A DNA stretch of 58,068 nucleotides. It comes from Myxococcota bacterium (GTDB taxonomy: Bacteria > Myxococcota_A > UBA9160 > SMWR01). Below, piece after piece: positions 9,253-17,226 of the stretch (within the stretch, counting starts at the first letter, position 1; each line of letters begins with the position of its first letter). The notes below the pieces were generated by a model, which saw only the letters and a list, made by a program, of their open reading frames with translations, did not search any database and was not told the DNA's origin. The stretch is from positions 33,806 through 91,873 of the forward strand of contig JAKVBI010000008.1 of assembly GCA_022447545.1 (NCBI GenBank). The letters are read 5' to 3'. Made by a program: the position numbers and the translations under genes.

Positions 9253-9343
9253 GAACGCCTTTTCCTCCGGAGGCCCGGGCCAGTATACGCGGACTCCCTC
9301 GGTTTCCGGCGGAACAGCCCCCGCAGATCGGGCCCGGGAGCGG

Positions 9344-9349
9344 TATCCT
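9344..9349 (+). promoter_or_regulatory. -10 box TATCCT directly before a start codon
   Basis: TATCCT ends 6 nt before the ATG at 9356, and no Shine-Dalgarno is present. That spacing puts the transcription start at or next to the ATG, as in leaderless mRNAs. No clear -35 is seen. Confidence 0.45.
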
Positions 9350-9355
9350 TCCGAC

Positions 9356-10441
9356 ATGATCGATCGCTCAGCCCCCCGCCCCTCGGCCCCCGGGATGCGC
9401 GACCGAAGCATCAAGGCCGCTCTCCTCGCCCTGGCCCTCCAACTCGTACCGGCGATTTCTGCCGGTACCGAGAACTCGGTTCCGAGTGGCGCAAGTACCA
9501 GCCCTTTCGCTCTCGTCACCAGTCATGACCTGTCGACCCCGTATGCCCAGGAGTTGTTGTGGCGGCTGCGAGAAAGCATGGCCCGACGGGACGACGTAAT
9601 GCCCATCGATCTGCCCAGTCAGATCGACTCCAATCCCCTCCAGAATGTCGACCAACTCAACGATGCCCTCGAAAGGGGCATCCAGGCTTTGAACGAAGGG
9701 GATGCCAAACGAGCCGAGTCCCTGCTGACAGGCGCACTGGAATACCTGCCGGCCTGGCGATCGCACCTGCCCGCCACACGTCGAGGCATGGTTACACTGG
9801 CCCGCGCCGAGTTGGCGCTGGGCAAGAAGCTACGGGCCCAACGCGCATTTGCCCTGCTCCTGCGTTTCGATCCGGACTTCGAACTTCCGGCCGACGAAGC
9901 GTCGCCCGAGTTGCAGGGAAGCCTGACCGTAGCCCGTAGAGAACTCGCCAATCCGACCCTGGGAACCATCCGGTTCCACGGGGCGCAAAAGGGAGCGGGA
10001 ATCTTTCTGAACGGCCGGTTCGTGGGATTGGCGCCCCTCGACCCAACGCCCCTTCCGGTGGGCCTGACCCATCTGCGAGTGTCCGTGGACCCTCGCCACC
10101 ACTGGATCAAAACCACCCGCATCCAAGCCGATCGGCCGACATTTCTTCAACCCAGACTGCGCGTTACCCAGGGGGGCCGTCGCTACATGGAGTTGATCCG
10201 CAGCCTGCCCCCCTCGCTCGAAGCGCAAACCGTTCCAGACGAGGTCCGAGAACTCGCCAAATGGTCCAATGTGGACGAGGTGGTCCTTTTCGAGGTGGAC
10301 GAGATGCAGGTCGAAGCGGTGCGGTACTCACCGGGGCGTGACGAGGTGCTGAGCCATTTCCAGATCGTACGCACCGAGCAACCCAGCCCCGAGTTGGCGG
10401 ATGCGATCATCAGCTCCCTCTACGCCGCCGGCGAGCCATAA
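9356..10441 (+). CDS. Exported PEGA-domain protein of unknown function
   Basis: 361 aa protein with a signal peptide: a basic stretch MRDRSIK at residues 14-20, a hydrophobic core of AALLALALQLV, and a probable cut after AISA near residue 36. Residues 100-195 are helical and Ala/Leu-rich and could form TPR-like repeats (LERGIQALNEGDAKRAES). Residues 202-257 resemble a PEGA surface domain (GTIRFHGAQ, IFLNGRFVGLAPL, LPVGLTHLRV). No catalytic motif is visible. ATG 9356 is preferred because a -10 box sits 6 nt before it; ATG 9395 would give a tighter signal peptide. It is probably an envelope protein involved in binding or assembly; function is not recognisable. Confidence 0.72.
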   Translation: MIDRSAPRPSAPGMRDRSIKAALLALALQLVPAISAGTENSVPSGASTSPFALVTSHDLSTPYAQELLWRLRESMARRDDVMPIDLPSQIDSNPLQNVDQLNDALERGIQALNEGDAKRAESLLTGALEYLPAWRSHLPATRRGMVTLARAELALGKKLRAQRAFALLLRFDPDFELPADEASPELQGSLTVARRELANPTLGTIRFHGAQKGAGIFLNGRFVGLAPLDPTPLPVGLTHLRVSVDPRHHWIKTTRIQADRPTFLQPRLRVTQGGRRYMELIRSLPPSLEAQTVPDEVRELAKWSNVDEVVLFEVDEMQVEAVRYSPGRDEVLSHFQIVRTEQPSPELADAIISSLYAAGEP

Positions 10442-10466
10442 CGTCCCCACCACGGCCCTGGGCGCG

Positions 10467-10472
10467 TATCAT
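10467..10472 (+). promoter_or_regulatory. -10 box TATCAT close to a start codon
   Basis: TATCAT ends 10 nt before the ATG at 10483, with no Shine-Dalgarno between. This fits a leaderless or near-leaderless transcript of the CoA-transferase gene, separate from the gene before it. Confidence 0.4.
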
Positions 10473-10482
10473 CTCAACCGAT

Positions 10483-11673
10483 ATGTCTGGTGCTCTCTCG
10501 GGACTGCGCGTACTCGACCTCTCGACCCTCTTCTCGGCTCCCCAGATCTCCGCCATGCTGGGTGACCTCGGCGCTGATGTCATCAAGCTCGAGCCCCGCA
10601 CGGGCGACCTCATGCGGCACATGGGCGCCACCCGCGAAGGCCGCTCGCTCATGTGGGCGATGGTCTCGCGCAACAAGAGGGCCATCACCCTCGACCTCGA
10701 GCGGCCCGAGGGAACCGCGCTTCTCCACCGCCTCGTCGAATGCGCCGACGTCCTCGTGGAGAACCACCCCCAGAAGCTTCTCGAGCGTTGGCATTGCAGC
10801 TGGGAGGAGTTGTCGGCCCTCAACCCCCGACTCGTGATGGTGAGCGTGAGCGGCTTCGGGGCCACGGGCCCCTACGCGGGTCGGGCTGGGAATGGGAGCC
10901 TGGCGGAGGCCTTCGCCGGACTGACGCACATGACCGGCGAACCCGATGGCCCCCCCATGCTGACCTCCCTGCCTCTGGGCGACATCCTCACGGCCATCTC
11001 GGGCGTCGTCGGCACCCTGGCCGCCTGCTATCACCGCGACGCACGCGGCGGTGGGGGGCAACATGTCGATGTCTCCATGGTCGAACCCGTGCTGCAACTG
11101 CTTGCGGGTTCCGTGGTCGGCTTCGATCCCAACGGGCCTCCGCCCCACCGCATGGGGAGCCGTGTTTCCGGAGGGGTGCCACGCAACACCTACGCGACCT
11201 CCGACGATCGCTTCGTGGTGGTGTCGGGGACCACCGATGCCCAGGTCGGTCGCGTGCTGGCCGTGATCGGACACGACGACGAAGCCAGCCGAGCACGCTT
11301 CGGCCGTTCCCGTGAACGCCTTCGTCACGCCGACGAACTCGACGCACGGGTCGCACGATGGGTCGCAGAGCACCCGCGCGACGAAGTCGTCGACTTGCTC
11401 ACGAAGGCCCGCATTCCCGTGGCGCCCGTCAACGACCTCGCCGATCTCCTGGCCGACCCCCACATCCAGGCCCGCGCAAGCGTGGTGGAGATCCATGACG
11501 ACGTGCTCGGTCCGTTGCAGATGGTCGCTCCGACCCCCAAACTGAGTGCCACCCCGGGTCGGATCCGTCACACGGGCCCCGGGCTCGGAGACCACAACCA
11601 CGAGGTGTACGCCGAGTGGCTCGGCCTGGAGGACGAGGAAGTACGGGCCCTCGAACGAGACGAAATCGTCTGA
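10483..11673 (+). CDS. CaiB/BaiF family CoA-transferase (class III)
   Basis: Class III CoA-transferase of 396 aa, full family length. It would move CoA between acyl-CoA and a free acid through an acyl-enzyme. The N-terminus LRVLDLSTLFSAP, then LGDLGADVIKLEPR and SVSGFGATGPY, are family hallmarks. At the position of the catalytic Asp of formyl-CoA transferase (segment VDVSMVEP, residues 195-202) there is Glu201, a variation seen in many BaiF-type members. Start is ATG 10483 without a Shine-Dalgarno. It ends 24 nt from the convergent TIM-barrel gene. The acyl group is not predictable. Confidence 0.92.
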   Translation: MSGALSGLRVLDLSTLFSAPQISAMLGDLGADVIKLEPRTGDLMRHMGATREGRSLMWAMVSRNKRAITLDLERPEGTALLHRLVECADVLVENHPQKLLERWHCSWEELSALNPRLVMVSVSGFGATGPYAGRAGNGSLAEAFAGLTHMTGEPDGPPMLTSLPLGDILTAISGVVGTLAACYHRDARGGGGQHVDVSMVEPVLQLLAGSVVGFDPNGPPPHRMGSRVSGGVPRNTYATSDDRFVVVSGTTDAQVGRVLAVIGHDDEASRARFGRSRERLRHADELDARVARWVAEHPRDEVVDLLTKARIPVAPVNDLADLLADPHIQARASVVEIHDDVLGPLQMVAPTPKLSATPGRIRHTGPGLGDHNHEVYAEWLGLEDEEVRALERDEIV

Positions 11674-11681
11674 TTCGACCA

Positions 11682-11699
11682 AGGGGCAGGTGCGCCCCT
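11682..11699. terminator. Weak bidirectional hairpin between convergent genes
   Basis: Inverted repeat AGGGGC-6 nt-GCCCCT between the convergent CoA-transferase and TIM-barrel genes. There is no T-run on either strand, so it is at best a weak terminator or transcript-end stabiliser. Confidence 0.3.
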
Positions 11700-12306
11700 A
11701 CAACAACCCTCGAATGCGTCGGGCCATTTCACACGCAGCTGCGATGGGATCGTCGAACCCCCAGCCACGGTCTGGCAGGTCGAAGTACTCGACCGACAAC
11801 CGCCCGGGGTACTCGAGTGTCTTCAACCGGGCCAACACGCCGGGGAGGTCGACATCTCCTTCGAGCCGCTGAGTCTCCCCCTCGCACGCCTGACGCAGTT
11901 GCACGTGATCCGCGAAGGGCAACAGTTCCATCGGGTCTCCGCCCCACGCCACCACATGACCGACGTCCAGCGTCAAACGCAGGCCGGGGACCGCTTCGAG
12001 AAAAGCCAGAACCCGCTCGTTGCTCCCCACCACCGATCCCGGCCAGGGCTCGATACGCGCACCCGGGACCTTCCGATAGTCCTCGACGGTCTTATCCCAG
12101 CTGCGATCGCCGTCGCGGGCCGGCCCTGACGTACAGCCCGTTCGCGGCAGCATGGCGAACCGGTCGCCCGCAGGAAGGGCCAGATCCTCGGGATCGTCGG
12201 CCAGGACATCGATGTGATCGAAGCCTTGTTGGCGGGCCAACTCTGCCGCTTCGCGCACGGGTCGCCCGCCGTAGACGACCGAAACCACGCCCAGAGGCCA
12301 ACCCAT
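11698..12306 (-). CDS. Sugar phosphate isomerase/epimerase-like TIM barrel protein
   Basis: 202 aa protein related to xylose-isomerase-like/AP-endonuclease-2 TIM barrels. LTLDVGHVVAWGGDP carries the metal-binding Asp/His pair of the family, followed by ADHVQLRQACEGETQ, then GDVDLPGVLARLKTLEYPGRLSVEYFD, where the last strand supplies the metal-ligand Glu. It is short for the family (usually about 260-290 aa), having lost part of the middle of the barrel (residues 45-85). It starts at ATG 12306 with TAGCGT 6 nt upstream and no Shine-Dalgarno. It lies divergent from the UGSC selenoprotein gene, 81 nt away. Substrate unknown. Confidence 0.75.
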   Translation of the reverse strand: MGWPLGVVSVVYGGRPVREAAELARQQGFDHIDVLADDPEDLALPAGDRFAMLPRTGCTSGPARDGDRSWDKTVEDYRKVPGARIEPWPGSVVGSNERVLAFLEAVPGLRLTLDVGHVVAWGGDPMELLPFADHVQLRQACEGETQRLEGDVDLPGVLARLKTLEYPGRLSVEYFDLPDRGWGFDDPIAAACEMARRIRGLL

Positions 12307-12312
12307 AGGGCG

Positions 12313-12318
12313 ACGCTA
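12313..12318 (-). promoter_or_regulatory. -10 box TAGCGT directly before a start codon
   Basis: On the minus strand TAGCGT ends 6 nt before the ATG at 12306, the same spacing as in several plus-strand genes of the window. Leaderless transcription of the TIM-barrel gene is inferred. Confidence 0.35.
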
Positions 12319-12326
12319 CCCGCAGG

Positions 12327-12353
12327 TTGGACGCACTTCAAGCCGCGTATACT
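12327..12353 (+). promoter_or_regulatory. Candidate promoter of the UGSC selenoprotein gene
   Basis: TTGGAC (12327-12332), a 15-nt spacer and TATACT (12348-12353) precede the ATG at 12388, leaving room for a short leader with the Shine-Dalgarno AGGAGGAG. The spacer is shorter than the usual 16-18. Confidence 0.45.
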
Positions 12354-12387
12354 GGGGGCGGGCGAACATTCCACGAGGAGGAGCCCC

Positions 12388-12927
12388 ATGGAGCGTATTC
12401 ACGTATTGGACCCCACGGCGCCGCCGCCTGAGGTCTCCACCGATCGAGGACCGGACGCCGGGAGCCTGGCGGGACGGCGAATCGGAATCCGCTACGACCA
12501 GACCTGGCAGTCGTTCCTGCAGGTCATCGACGAGTGGAAACCGTCTCTCGAAGCCGCGGGCGCTGAGGTCGTGACCTGGAATGCGGGCAATCGCATCGGC
12601 GAGCAGGGCGAGACCACCCGCCAGGAACTCGACGCTTTCGCCGAAGATGTCGACCTGGCCATCGTGGGCCTCGGCAATTGAGGCTCCTGCACCGCTTGGA
12701 CGGTCCACGACACAGTCGAGGTCGCCGAGCGGGGCAAGACGGCGGTCGCCGTCGTGACCCAGGAATTCGAATCCCTTTCCGGAACCATGGCCTCAAATGC
12801 GGGGCGGAGTGGGCTGCGTGTGCACGTCCTCCCCTACCCCCTCGAAACGCGGCCCGAAGCCGAGGTGCGTGAAATCGCACGCGATCATTTCCCCAAGTTG
12901 ATCGAGGCCCTCGGCGGAAAGCTATAA
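12388..12927 (+). CDS. UGSC family selenoprotein (in-frame UGA = Sec98)
   Basis: The frame from ATG 12388 (strong AGGAGGAG Shine-Dalgarno) meets TGA at 12679-12681 and continues in the same frame to TAA at 12925-12927. The result is 179 aa: 97 before the TGA and 81 after. Both halves read as normal protein, and the joint reads GLGN-U-GSC-TAW, the Sec-Gly-Ser-Cys motif of the family known as UGSC (seleno)proteins. Cys101 is the only cysteine, so Sec98 and Cys101 would form a U-x-x-C redox pair. A hairpin fitting a bacterial SECIS follows the TGA. The next gene starts 53 nt downstream and is probably a partner. Biochemical function is unknown; a thiol or selenol reductase is inferred. Ordinary gene calling would truncate it at residue 97. 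Confidence 0.87.
12679..12709 (+). promoter_or_regulatory. UGA Sec codon and candidate bacterial SECIS hairpin
   Basis: After the TGA (12679-12681) a stem TGGA (12697-12700)/TCCA (12704-12707) closes a CGG loop, with C-G at 12695/12709 below one mismatch. The loop begins 20 nt after the UGA and has G as its second base, which agrees with the published bacterial SECIS pattern (loop 16-37 nt away, G in the first two loop positions). The stem is short, so this is moderate evidence. Confidence 0.5.
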
Positions 12928-12980
12928 CGACCCTGCAACCCGTCGGCCGACACGCTAGGTCGGCCGACTGGAGGAACCCC

Positions 12981-14069
12981 ATGGCCCAAGCTCCCATCGA
13001 TCGCTCCTGCGGACCCGAGGGTTGCGAGATCGACTGGCTGGTGAGCCCACGGGTAGAGGTGGACGCCGATCCCCTGGCTTTCACACGCTTCGCGACCGAT
13101 GCGGGCTGGGGCGACGGCCTGCCCCTGATCCCGCCCACCGAGGCATTGGTGCGTGAACACGTTGCCGCCTCGGGACGCTTTCCCGATGAAGTCATCGCCG
13201 AGCTTCCGCCCCGGAACGGGCGCGCCACGGTGGAAAAGATCGCCGTCAACTCCGTGATGGCGGGTGCCCCGGCCAACGCCATGCCACTGCTGTGCGCTTC
13301 CATCGAGGCCATGGTCGATCCGCTCCTCAATCTGTTCGCCCTCAACACCACCACGTGCTGCGTGGTCCCGGGCGTGTTCGTCAACGGACCCGCACGCCAC
13401 GAACTCGGCATCCCCTACGGCCCGGGCTGCTTCGGCGGTGAGGCCGGGCCCGCTCCAGCCATCGGGCGGGCTCTGCGCCTGATCATGCGCAACGTGGCCG
13501 GCCAGGTGGTGGGGGTGAGTTCCAAGAGTGTGTTCGGACAGCCGGGCCGAGTCACCGGCATCGTGGTCGCCGAGTGGGAGGAGCGCTCTCCCTGGGCGCC
13601 GCTGGGCGAGCGGCGCGGATTCCCCGGCAACGCCCTCACGGTTCACGGGGTCACGGGCACCATCGACGTGGCCGACACGGTGGCCACCCATGGGGCCGAC
13701 CTGCTGCAAATCATCGGCACATCTCTCGCCTTCCCGGGCACCAACGCCTTCATTGGAGGAGGCTTCCACGGAGCGGAGATCATGGTTGCCATCGCGCCCC
13801 CCTGGGCCGATCTCATCGCCAGCGCCTACCCAAAGATCGAAGACGTGCAAAGCGCCCTCTACGAGCACGCCAAGCTCCCCTCGAGTTGGTGGCCCGAGGC
13901 TCATCAGGAACAGCATCGCGAGCACGGGCGGGTCGACGCCAACGACATGGTGCACCTGGTCGAATCGCCCGAGCACATGATCGTCATGGTCTGCGGCGGA
14001 CTGGGAAACCTCCATGCTCTGGCGCTCCACAGTTTCGGACCGACTCGAGCGGTCACACGACCCTTCTGA
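12981..14069 (+). CDS. Conserved protein, probable partner of the UGSC selenoprotein
   Basis: 362 aa cytoplasmic protein of no named function that I recognise. It begins with a Cys pair in RSCGPEGCEIDW (Cys10 and Cys15), followed by FATDAGWGDGLPLIPPTE, a well-defined N-terminal block. NTTTCCVVPGVFVNG and YGPGCFGGEAGPAPA in the middle hold further Cys and Gly-rich segments. No signal peptide or membrane helix is seen. ATG 12981 follows TGGAGGAA, a good Shine-Dalgarno, 53 nt after the selenoprotein gene. The paired order and Cys content suggest that it acts with the UGSC protein, perhaps as the substrate-binding or catalytic subunit of a redox enzyme; this is inference. Confidence 0.75.
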   Translation: MAQAPIDRSCGPEGCEIDWLVSPRVEVDADPLAFTRFATDAGWGDGLPLIPPTEALVREHVAASGRFPDEVIAELPPRNGRATVEKIAVNSVMAGAPANAMPLLCASIEAMVDPLLNLFALNTTTCCVVPGVFVNGPARHELGIPYGPGCFGGEAGPAPAIGRALRLIMRNVAGQVVGVSSKSVFGQPGRVTGIVVAEWEERSPWAPLGERRGFPGNALTVHGVTGTIDVADTVATHGADLLQIIGTSLAFPGTNAFIGGGFHGAEIMVAIAPPWADLIASAYPKIEDVQSALYEHAKLPSSWWPEAHQEQHREHGRVDANDMVHLVESPEHMIVMVCGGLGNLHALALHSFGPTRAVTRPF

Positions 14070-14179
14070 GCACACGTCGGCCCCCAACGGCAGCCTGCGC
14101 TCGAGTGCGCGGCCCAGCGTTCCCCCTACCGAAGGCTGAAAGCTGCGGTCCACTCGCTCGGTGAGCCAGAGGAGAGGAC

Positions 14180-15451
14180 TTGTCCGCGCCCAACGAACCC
14201 GCTGAACCCGAGCTCCCCATCGACGCACCGCTGGCTCCGCTGAGAGTCCCCGCCTTCTCGCTTTTCGCAGGGAGTCGCTTCTGCTCGGTGACCGCCAGCG
14301 CGTTGTTCAGTGCATCGGTGGCCTGGCAGGTTTTCGACCTGTCGGGCTCGGCCTTCGATCTCGGTCTGATCGGACTGACCCGCTTCGTCCCCCACCTGGC
14401 ACTGTCCCTCCTCGGCGGAGCGGTGGCGGACGTCTTCGACCGTCGACGGCTCATCATGGCTTCGCAGATCGTGCCGCTGATCTGTGGCGTGAGTTTGTGG
14501 CTGGCCAGCGCAGACGGCAGCGCCAACCTGCCCCTCATCTACGCAATGGTGTTCGCCGTGGGTTCAGCGGCAGCCTTCGAATCACCCGCGGGTTCGGCAT
14601 TGCTGCCGACCCTGGTTCCGCGAGCGATGTTCCCTCGCGCCGTCACCATCTCGAGCACGCTGATCTCCCTGGCGCGGGTCACCGGGCCGGCTCTGACAGG
14701 ACTCGTGATTGCAGCGGTCTCGGTCTCTGCCAGCTACGCGGTCCAGGCCGGCCTCGTCGTCCTGTCCCTGATCGGCCTGATCTTCGTACGCAGTCGCGTC
14801 CCTCCCGAAGCCGGCGGTCGGGTCACCGTTCAGGCCATCGTCGAGGGCATCCACTACGTGCGCCAACGTCGGGAAGTGCTCGGCGCCATGACCCTCGACA
14901 TGTTCGCGGTGATCTTCGGGGGCGCCACAGCTCTGCTTCCCATCTACGCCAACGAGATCCTTCAAGTGGGCCCCCGCGGTTATGGGCTGCTCACGGCCTC
15001 CCTCGAAATCGGTTCCCTGTCCATGGCCCTGCTGCTCATCTTTCTTCCGCCCATGCGACGCATGGGTCGGGCCCTGATGATCGCCGTGGCCATCTACGGG
15101 CTGGCCACGATTTTGTTCGGTCTGTCGCGCTCTTTCCCGCTCTCGGTACTCGCCTACATGGTGGTGGGCATGGCGGACCAGGTCAGCGTGGTGGCGCGGC
15201 AGACACTCATTCAACTGGCCACCCCCGACGCCCTGCGCGGACGCGTGAGTTCGGTCAACATGATCTTCATCGGCGCCTCGAACCACCTGGGTGCCGTGGA
15301 GGCCGGTTTCGTGGCCGCGCTGTCCAGCGCCACCGTCGCCGTGGTCAGCGGCGGCCTGGGCTGCCTGACGGTGCTCGGCATCGTGGCCGCCAAACTGCCC
15401 GAACTCGGCCGTTATCGGACGGATCGCAACCCCACCTCCTCGGGCGGGTGA
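14180..15451 (+). CDS. MFS transporter
   Basis: 423 aa inner-membrane carrier of the major facilitator superfamily, drug/siderophore-exporter type. It opens with LRVPAFSLFAGSRFCSVTASALF and a strongly hydrophobic pattern consistent with 12 helices. The loop after helix 2 reads GGAVADVFDRRRLI, the family's loop 2-3 signature, and LIQLATPDALRGRVSSVNM occurs near the C-terminus as in the DHA3-type group. The start is TTG at 14180 with AGGAG 5 nt upstream. It follows the UGSC partner gene by 110 nt and precedes hemF by 52 nt. Proton-driven export of a small molecule is likely; the cargo is unknown. Confidence 0.88.
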   Translation: MSAPNEPAEPELPIDAPLAPLRVPAFSLFAGSRFCSVTASALFSASVAWQVFDLSGSAFDLGLIGLTRFVPHLALSLLGGAVADVFDRRRLIMASQIVPLICGVSLWLASADGSANLPLIYAMVFAVGSAAAFESPAGSALLPTLVPRAMFPRAVTISSTLISLARVTGPALTGLVIAAVSVSASYAVQAGLVVLSLIGLIFVRSRVPPEAGGRVTVQAIVEGIHYVRQRREVLGAMTLDMFAVIFGGATALLPIYANEILQVGPRGYGLLTASLEIGSLSMALLLIFLPPMRRMGRALMIAVAIYGLATILFGLSRSFPLSVLAYMVVGMADQVSVVARQTLIQLATPDALRGRVSSVNMIFIGASNHLGAVEAGFVAALSSATVAVVSGGLGCLTVLGIVAAKLPELGRYRTDRNPTSSGG

Positions 15452-15470
15452 CCGGGCCACGGCAACGGCC

Positions 15471-15476
15471 TAGATT
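15471..15476 (+). promoter_or_regulatory. -10 box TAGATT upstream of hemF
   Basis: TAGATT matches the TAnnnT box found before many genes here; 17 nt upstream is GTGACC, a weak -35. It gives hemF its own promoter with a leader of about 20 nt that includes AGAGGAAA. Confidence 0.4.
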
Positions 15477-15503
15477 CTGATCGGCGCTACCAGAGGAAAC
15501 GGA

Positions 15504-16427
15504 TTGGCAGATACCGGACAGCCAGGCCCCACGGTTTCTGCCGTGCGAAAGACCCTGGAAACCTTTCAGGACCAGGTCTGCGAGGCCCTGGAGGCCCAGG
15601 ACGGAGAGGCCCGTTTCCGCCGTGACGAGATCGAGAGGCCCGGCGGGGGACGATCCAGACCTCGAGTCCTCGAAGGGGGCCCGGTGGTCGAGCGCTCGGC
15701 CGTCAACTTCTCCCACACCCTGGGAAACCAACTGCCCCCCGCTGCCACCGAGCGCCGCCCGGAACTCGCCGGGGGGACCTACGAAGCCGTCTCCACCTCC
15801 CTGATCGTTCACCCCCGCAACCCCTACGCGCCCACGTCCCACGCCAACTTCCGCTTCTTCTCGGCCAGTAAAGAGGACGTGGAGCCCGTCTGGTGGTTCG
15901 GCGGAGGATTCGACCTCACCCCCTACTACGGCTTCGACGAGGATGTCGTCCACTGGCACACGGTGGCCCGCGATGCCTGTATGCCCTTCGGCGACGATTT
16001 GTACGCCCGTTGCAAAGCGGCCTGCGACGCCTACTTCACCCTTCCCCACCGGAGCGAACCCCGGGGCGTCGGTGGATTGTTCTTCGACGACTTTGAAACG
16101 GGTGGTTTCGAGACGGCCTTTGGCTTCGTGAAGGCGGCGGCTGGCGCCTACCTCGACGCCTACCTGCCCATCCTCGAACGGCGCAAGCACACCCCCTACT
16201 CGGACCGCGAGCGCAGCTGGCAACTGCTGCGTCGAGGCCGCTACGTGGAATTCAACCTCATCCACGACCGGGGCACGCGCTTCGGCCTCCAAGCGGGTGC
16301 GCGCACCGAGTCGCTTCTCGCCTCACTGCCCCCGGAGGTGCGCTGGGAATACGATCATCGCCCCGAGCCCGGCAGCCCCGAAGCGCGGCTCCTGGACCAC
16401 TACCTCGTGCCACGCGACTGGGTGTAG
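15504..16427 (+). CDS. hemF: Oxygen-dependent coproporphyrinogen III oxidase
   Basis: 307 aa, close to the usual 300. It converts coproporphyrinogen III to protoporphyrinogen IX with O2 in the heme pathway. Family blocks occur in order: [31 protein letters not shown] with the following [21 protein letters not shown], and [18 protein letters not shown] near the C-terminus. The start is TTG at 15504 after AGAGGAAACGGA. Its presence indicates heme synthesis under aerobic conditions. It is convergent with the next SDR gene, only 17 nt away. The neighbours are unrelated to heme. Confidence 0.95.
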   Translation: MADTGQPGPTVSAVRKTLETFQDQVCEALEAQDGEARFRRDEIERPGGGRSRPRVLEGGPVVERSAVNFSHTLGNQLPPAATERRPELAGGTYEAVSTSLIVHPRNPYAPTSHANFRFFSASKEDVEPVWWFGGGFDLTPYYGFDEDVVHWHTVARDACMPFGDDLYARCKAACDAYFTLPHRSEPRGVGGLFFDDFETGGFETAFGFVKAAAGAYLDAYLPILERRKHTPYSDRERSWQLLRRGRYVEFNLIHDRGTRFGLQAGARTESLLASLPPEVRWEYDHRPEPGSPEARLLDHYLVPRDWV

Positions 16428-16444
16428 GGCGAGGCCTCGGGAAT

Positions 16445-17215
16445 TCAGTCCGGCCTGACCCCGGCTCCGGCGCGCCCGGCCATCAAACCGCCGTCGGCCA
16501 CGAACTCCGAGCCCGTCGAGAAGGAACTCTCGTCCGAGGCCAGAAAGAGTACGAGGTTGGCGATCTCCTCGGGCTGTCCGATGCGCGGAATCGGCTGAGT
16601 GCGAAAGACCTTGTTCTGATCCACGCTTTCGAAGTCGTCCTGCTGGAGCATCGGGGTATCGACGCCTCCCGGGTGGACGGAGTTGACGCGAATGCCGTAG
16701 TGGCCGAGTTCGAGAGCCGCGGTCTTGGTCATCCCGCGCACCGCCCACTTGCTGGCCACATAACCGATGACTCCGGAGACACCTTCGAGCCCCGCGTTGG
16801 AGGAGATGTTCACGATGGAACCGCCGCCCGCGGTGCGCATCGCTGGTGTCACCGTACGCATTCCGAGAAACACCCCCACCTGGTTGATCTCCACGACCTC
16901 CATATAGGCACTGAGCGGCATCTTCTCCATGGGGATGGCCTGGACGATCCCGGCGTTGTTGACCAGGATGTCGAGTCGGCCGAACTCCTCCACGCAACGT
17001 GCGACCGCTTGCTCCCACTGCTCTTCGGATCGCACGTCGAGGTGTTGATAGATCGCCGCATCTCCGAGTTCCTTGGCCAGAACCTCTCCGGGTTCGTCGA
17101 GCACGTCAGCCAACATCACCCGGGCTCCCTCAGCCACGAACAAGCGTCCTTCGGCTGCCCCCTGCCCACGCGAGCCACCACTGATCAGTGCCACTTTTCC
17201 ATCGAGTCGTCCCAT
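16445..17215 (-). CDS. SDR family oxidoreductase (hydroxysteroid-dehydrogenase-like)
   Basis: 256 aa classical SDR. ISGGSRGQGAAEG is the cofactor loop at residues 11-23, NNAG follows near 90, and GYVASKWA carries the catalytic Tyr and Lys. The C-terminus FLASDESSFSTGSEFVADGG is typical of the 3-alpha/20-beta-hydroxysteroid dehydrogenase branch. It starts at ATG 17215 after GAGGAGAA, 11 nt downstream of the dienelactone-hydrolase-like gene, so the two are likely co-transcribed. A hydroxysteroid substrate is plausible from the branch but not proven. Confidence 0.9.
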   Translation of the reverse strand: MGRLDGKVALISGGSRGQGAAEGRLFVAEGARVMLADVLDEPGEVLAKELGDAAIYQHLDVRSEEQWEQAVARCVEEFGRLDILVNNAGIVQAIPMEKMPLSAYMEVVEINQVGVFLGMRTVTPAMRTAGGGSIVNISSNAGLEGVSGVIGYVASKWAVRGMTKTAALELGHYGIRVNSVHPGGVDTPMLQQDDFESVDQNKVFRTQPIPRIGQPEEIANLVLFLASDESSFSTGSEFVADGGLMAGRAGAGVRPD

Positions 17216-17226
17216 GTCGATTCTCC

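Noticed and set aside
12679-12681. TGA at 12679 as an ordinary stop, frameshift or sequencing error
   Set aside because: The same frame continues for 81 sensible residues to a normal stop, the joint gives the known U-G-S-C motif, and no frame change is needed.
12691-12704. Alternative ACCG-6 nt-CGGT hairpin as the SECIS
   Set aside because: Its loop lies only 13 nt after the UGA, closer than bacterial SECIS loops, and it excludes the better placed TGGA/TCCA stem.
14067-14200. UGA read-through at the end of the UGSC partner gene
   Set aside because: The residues after it are Pro/Arg-rich noise and overlap the MFS start region.
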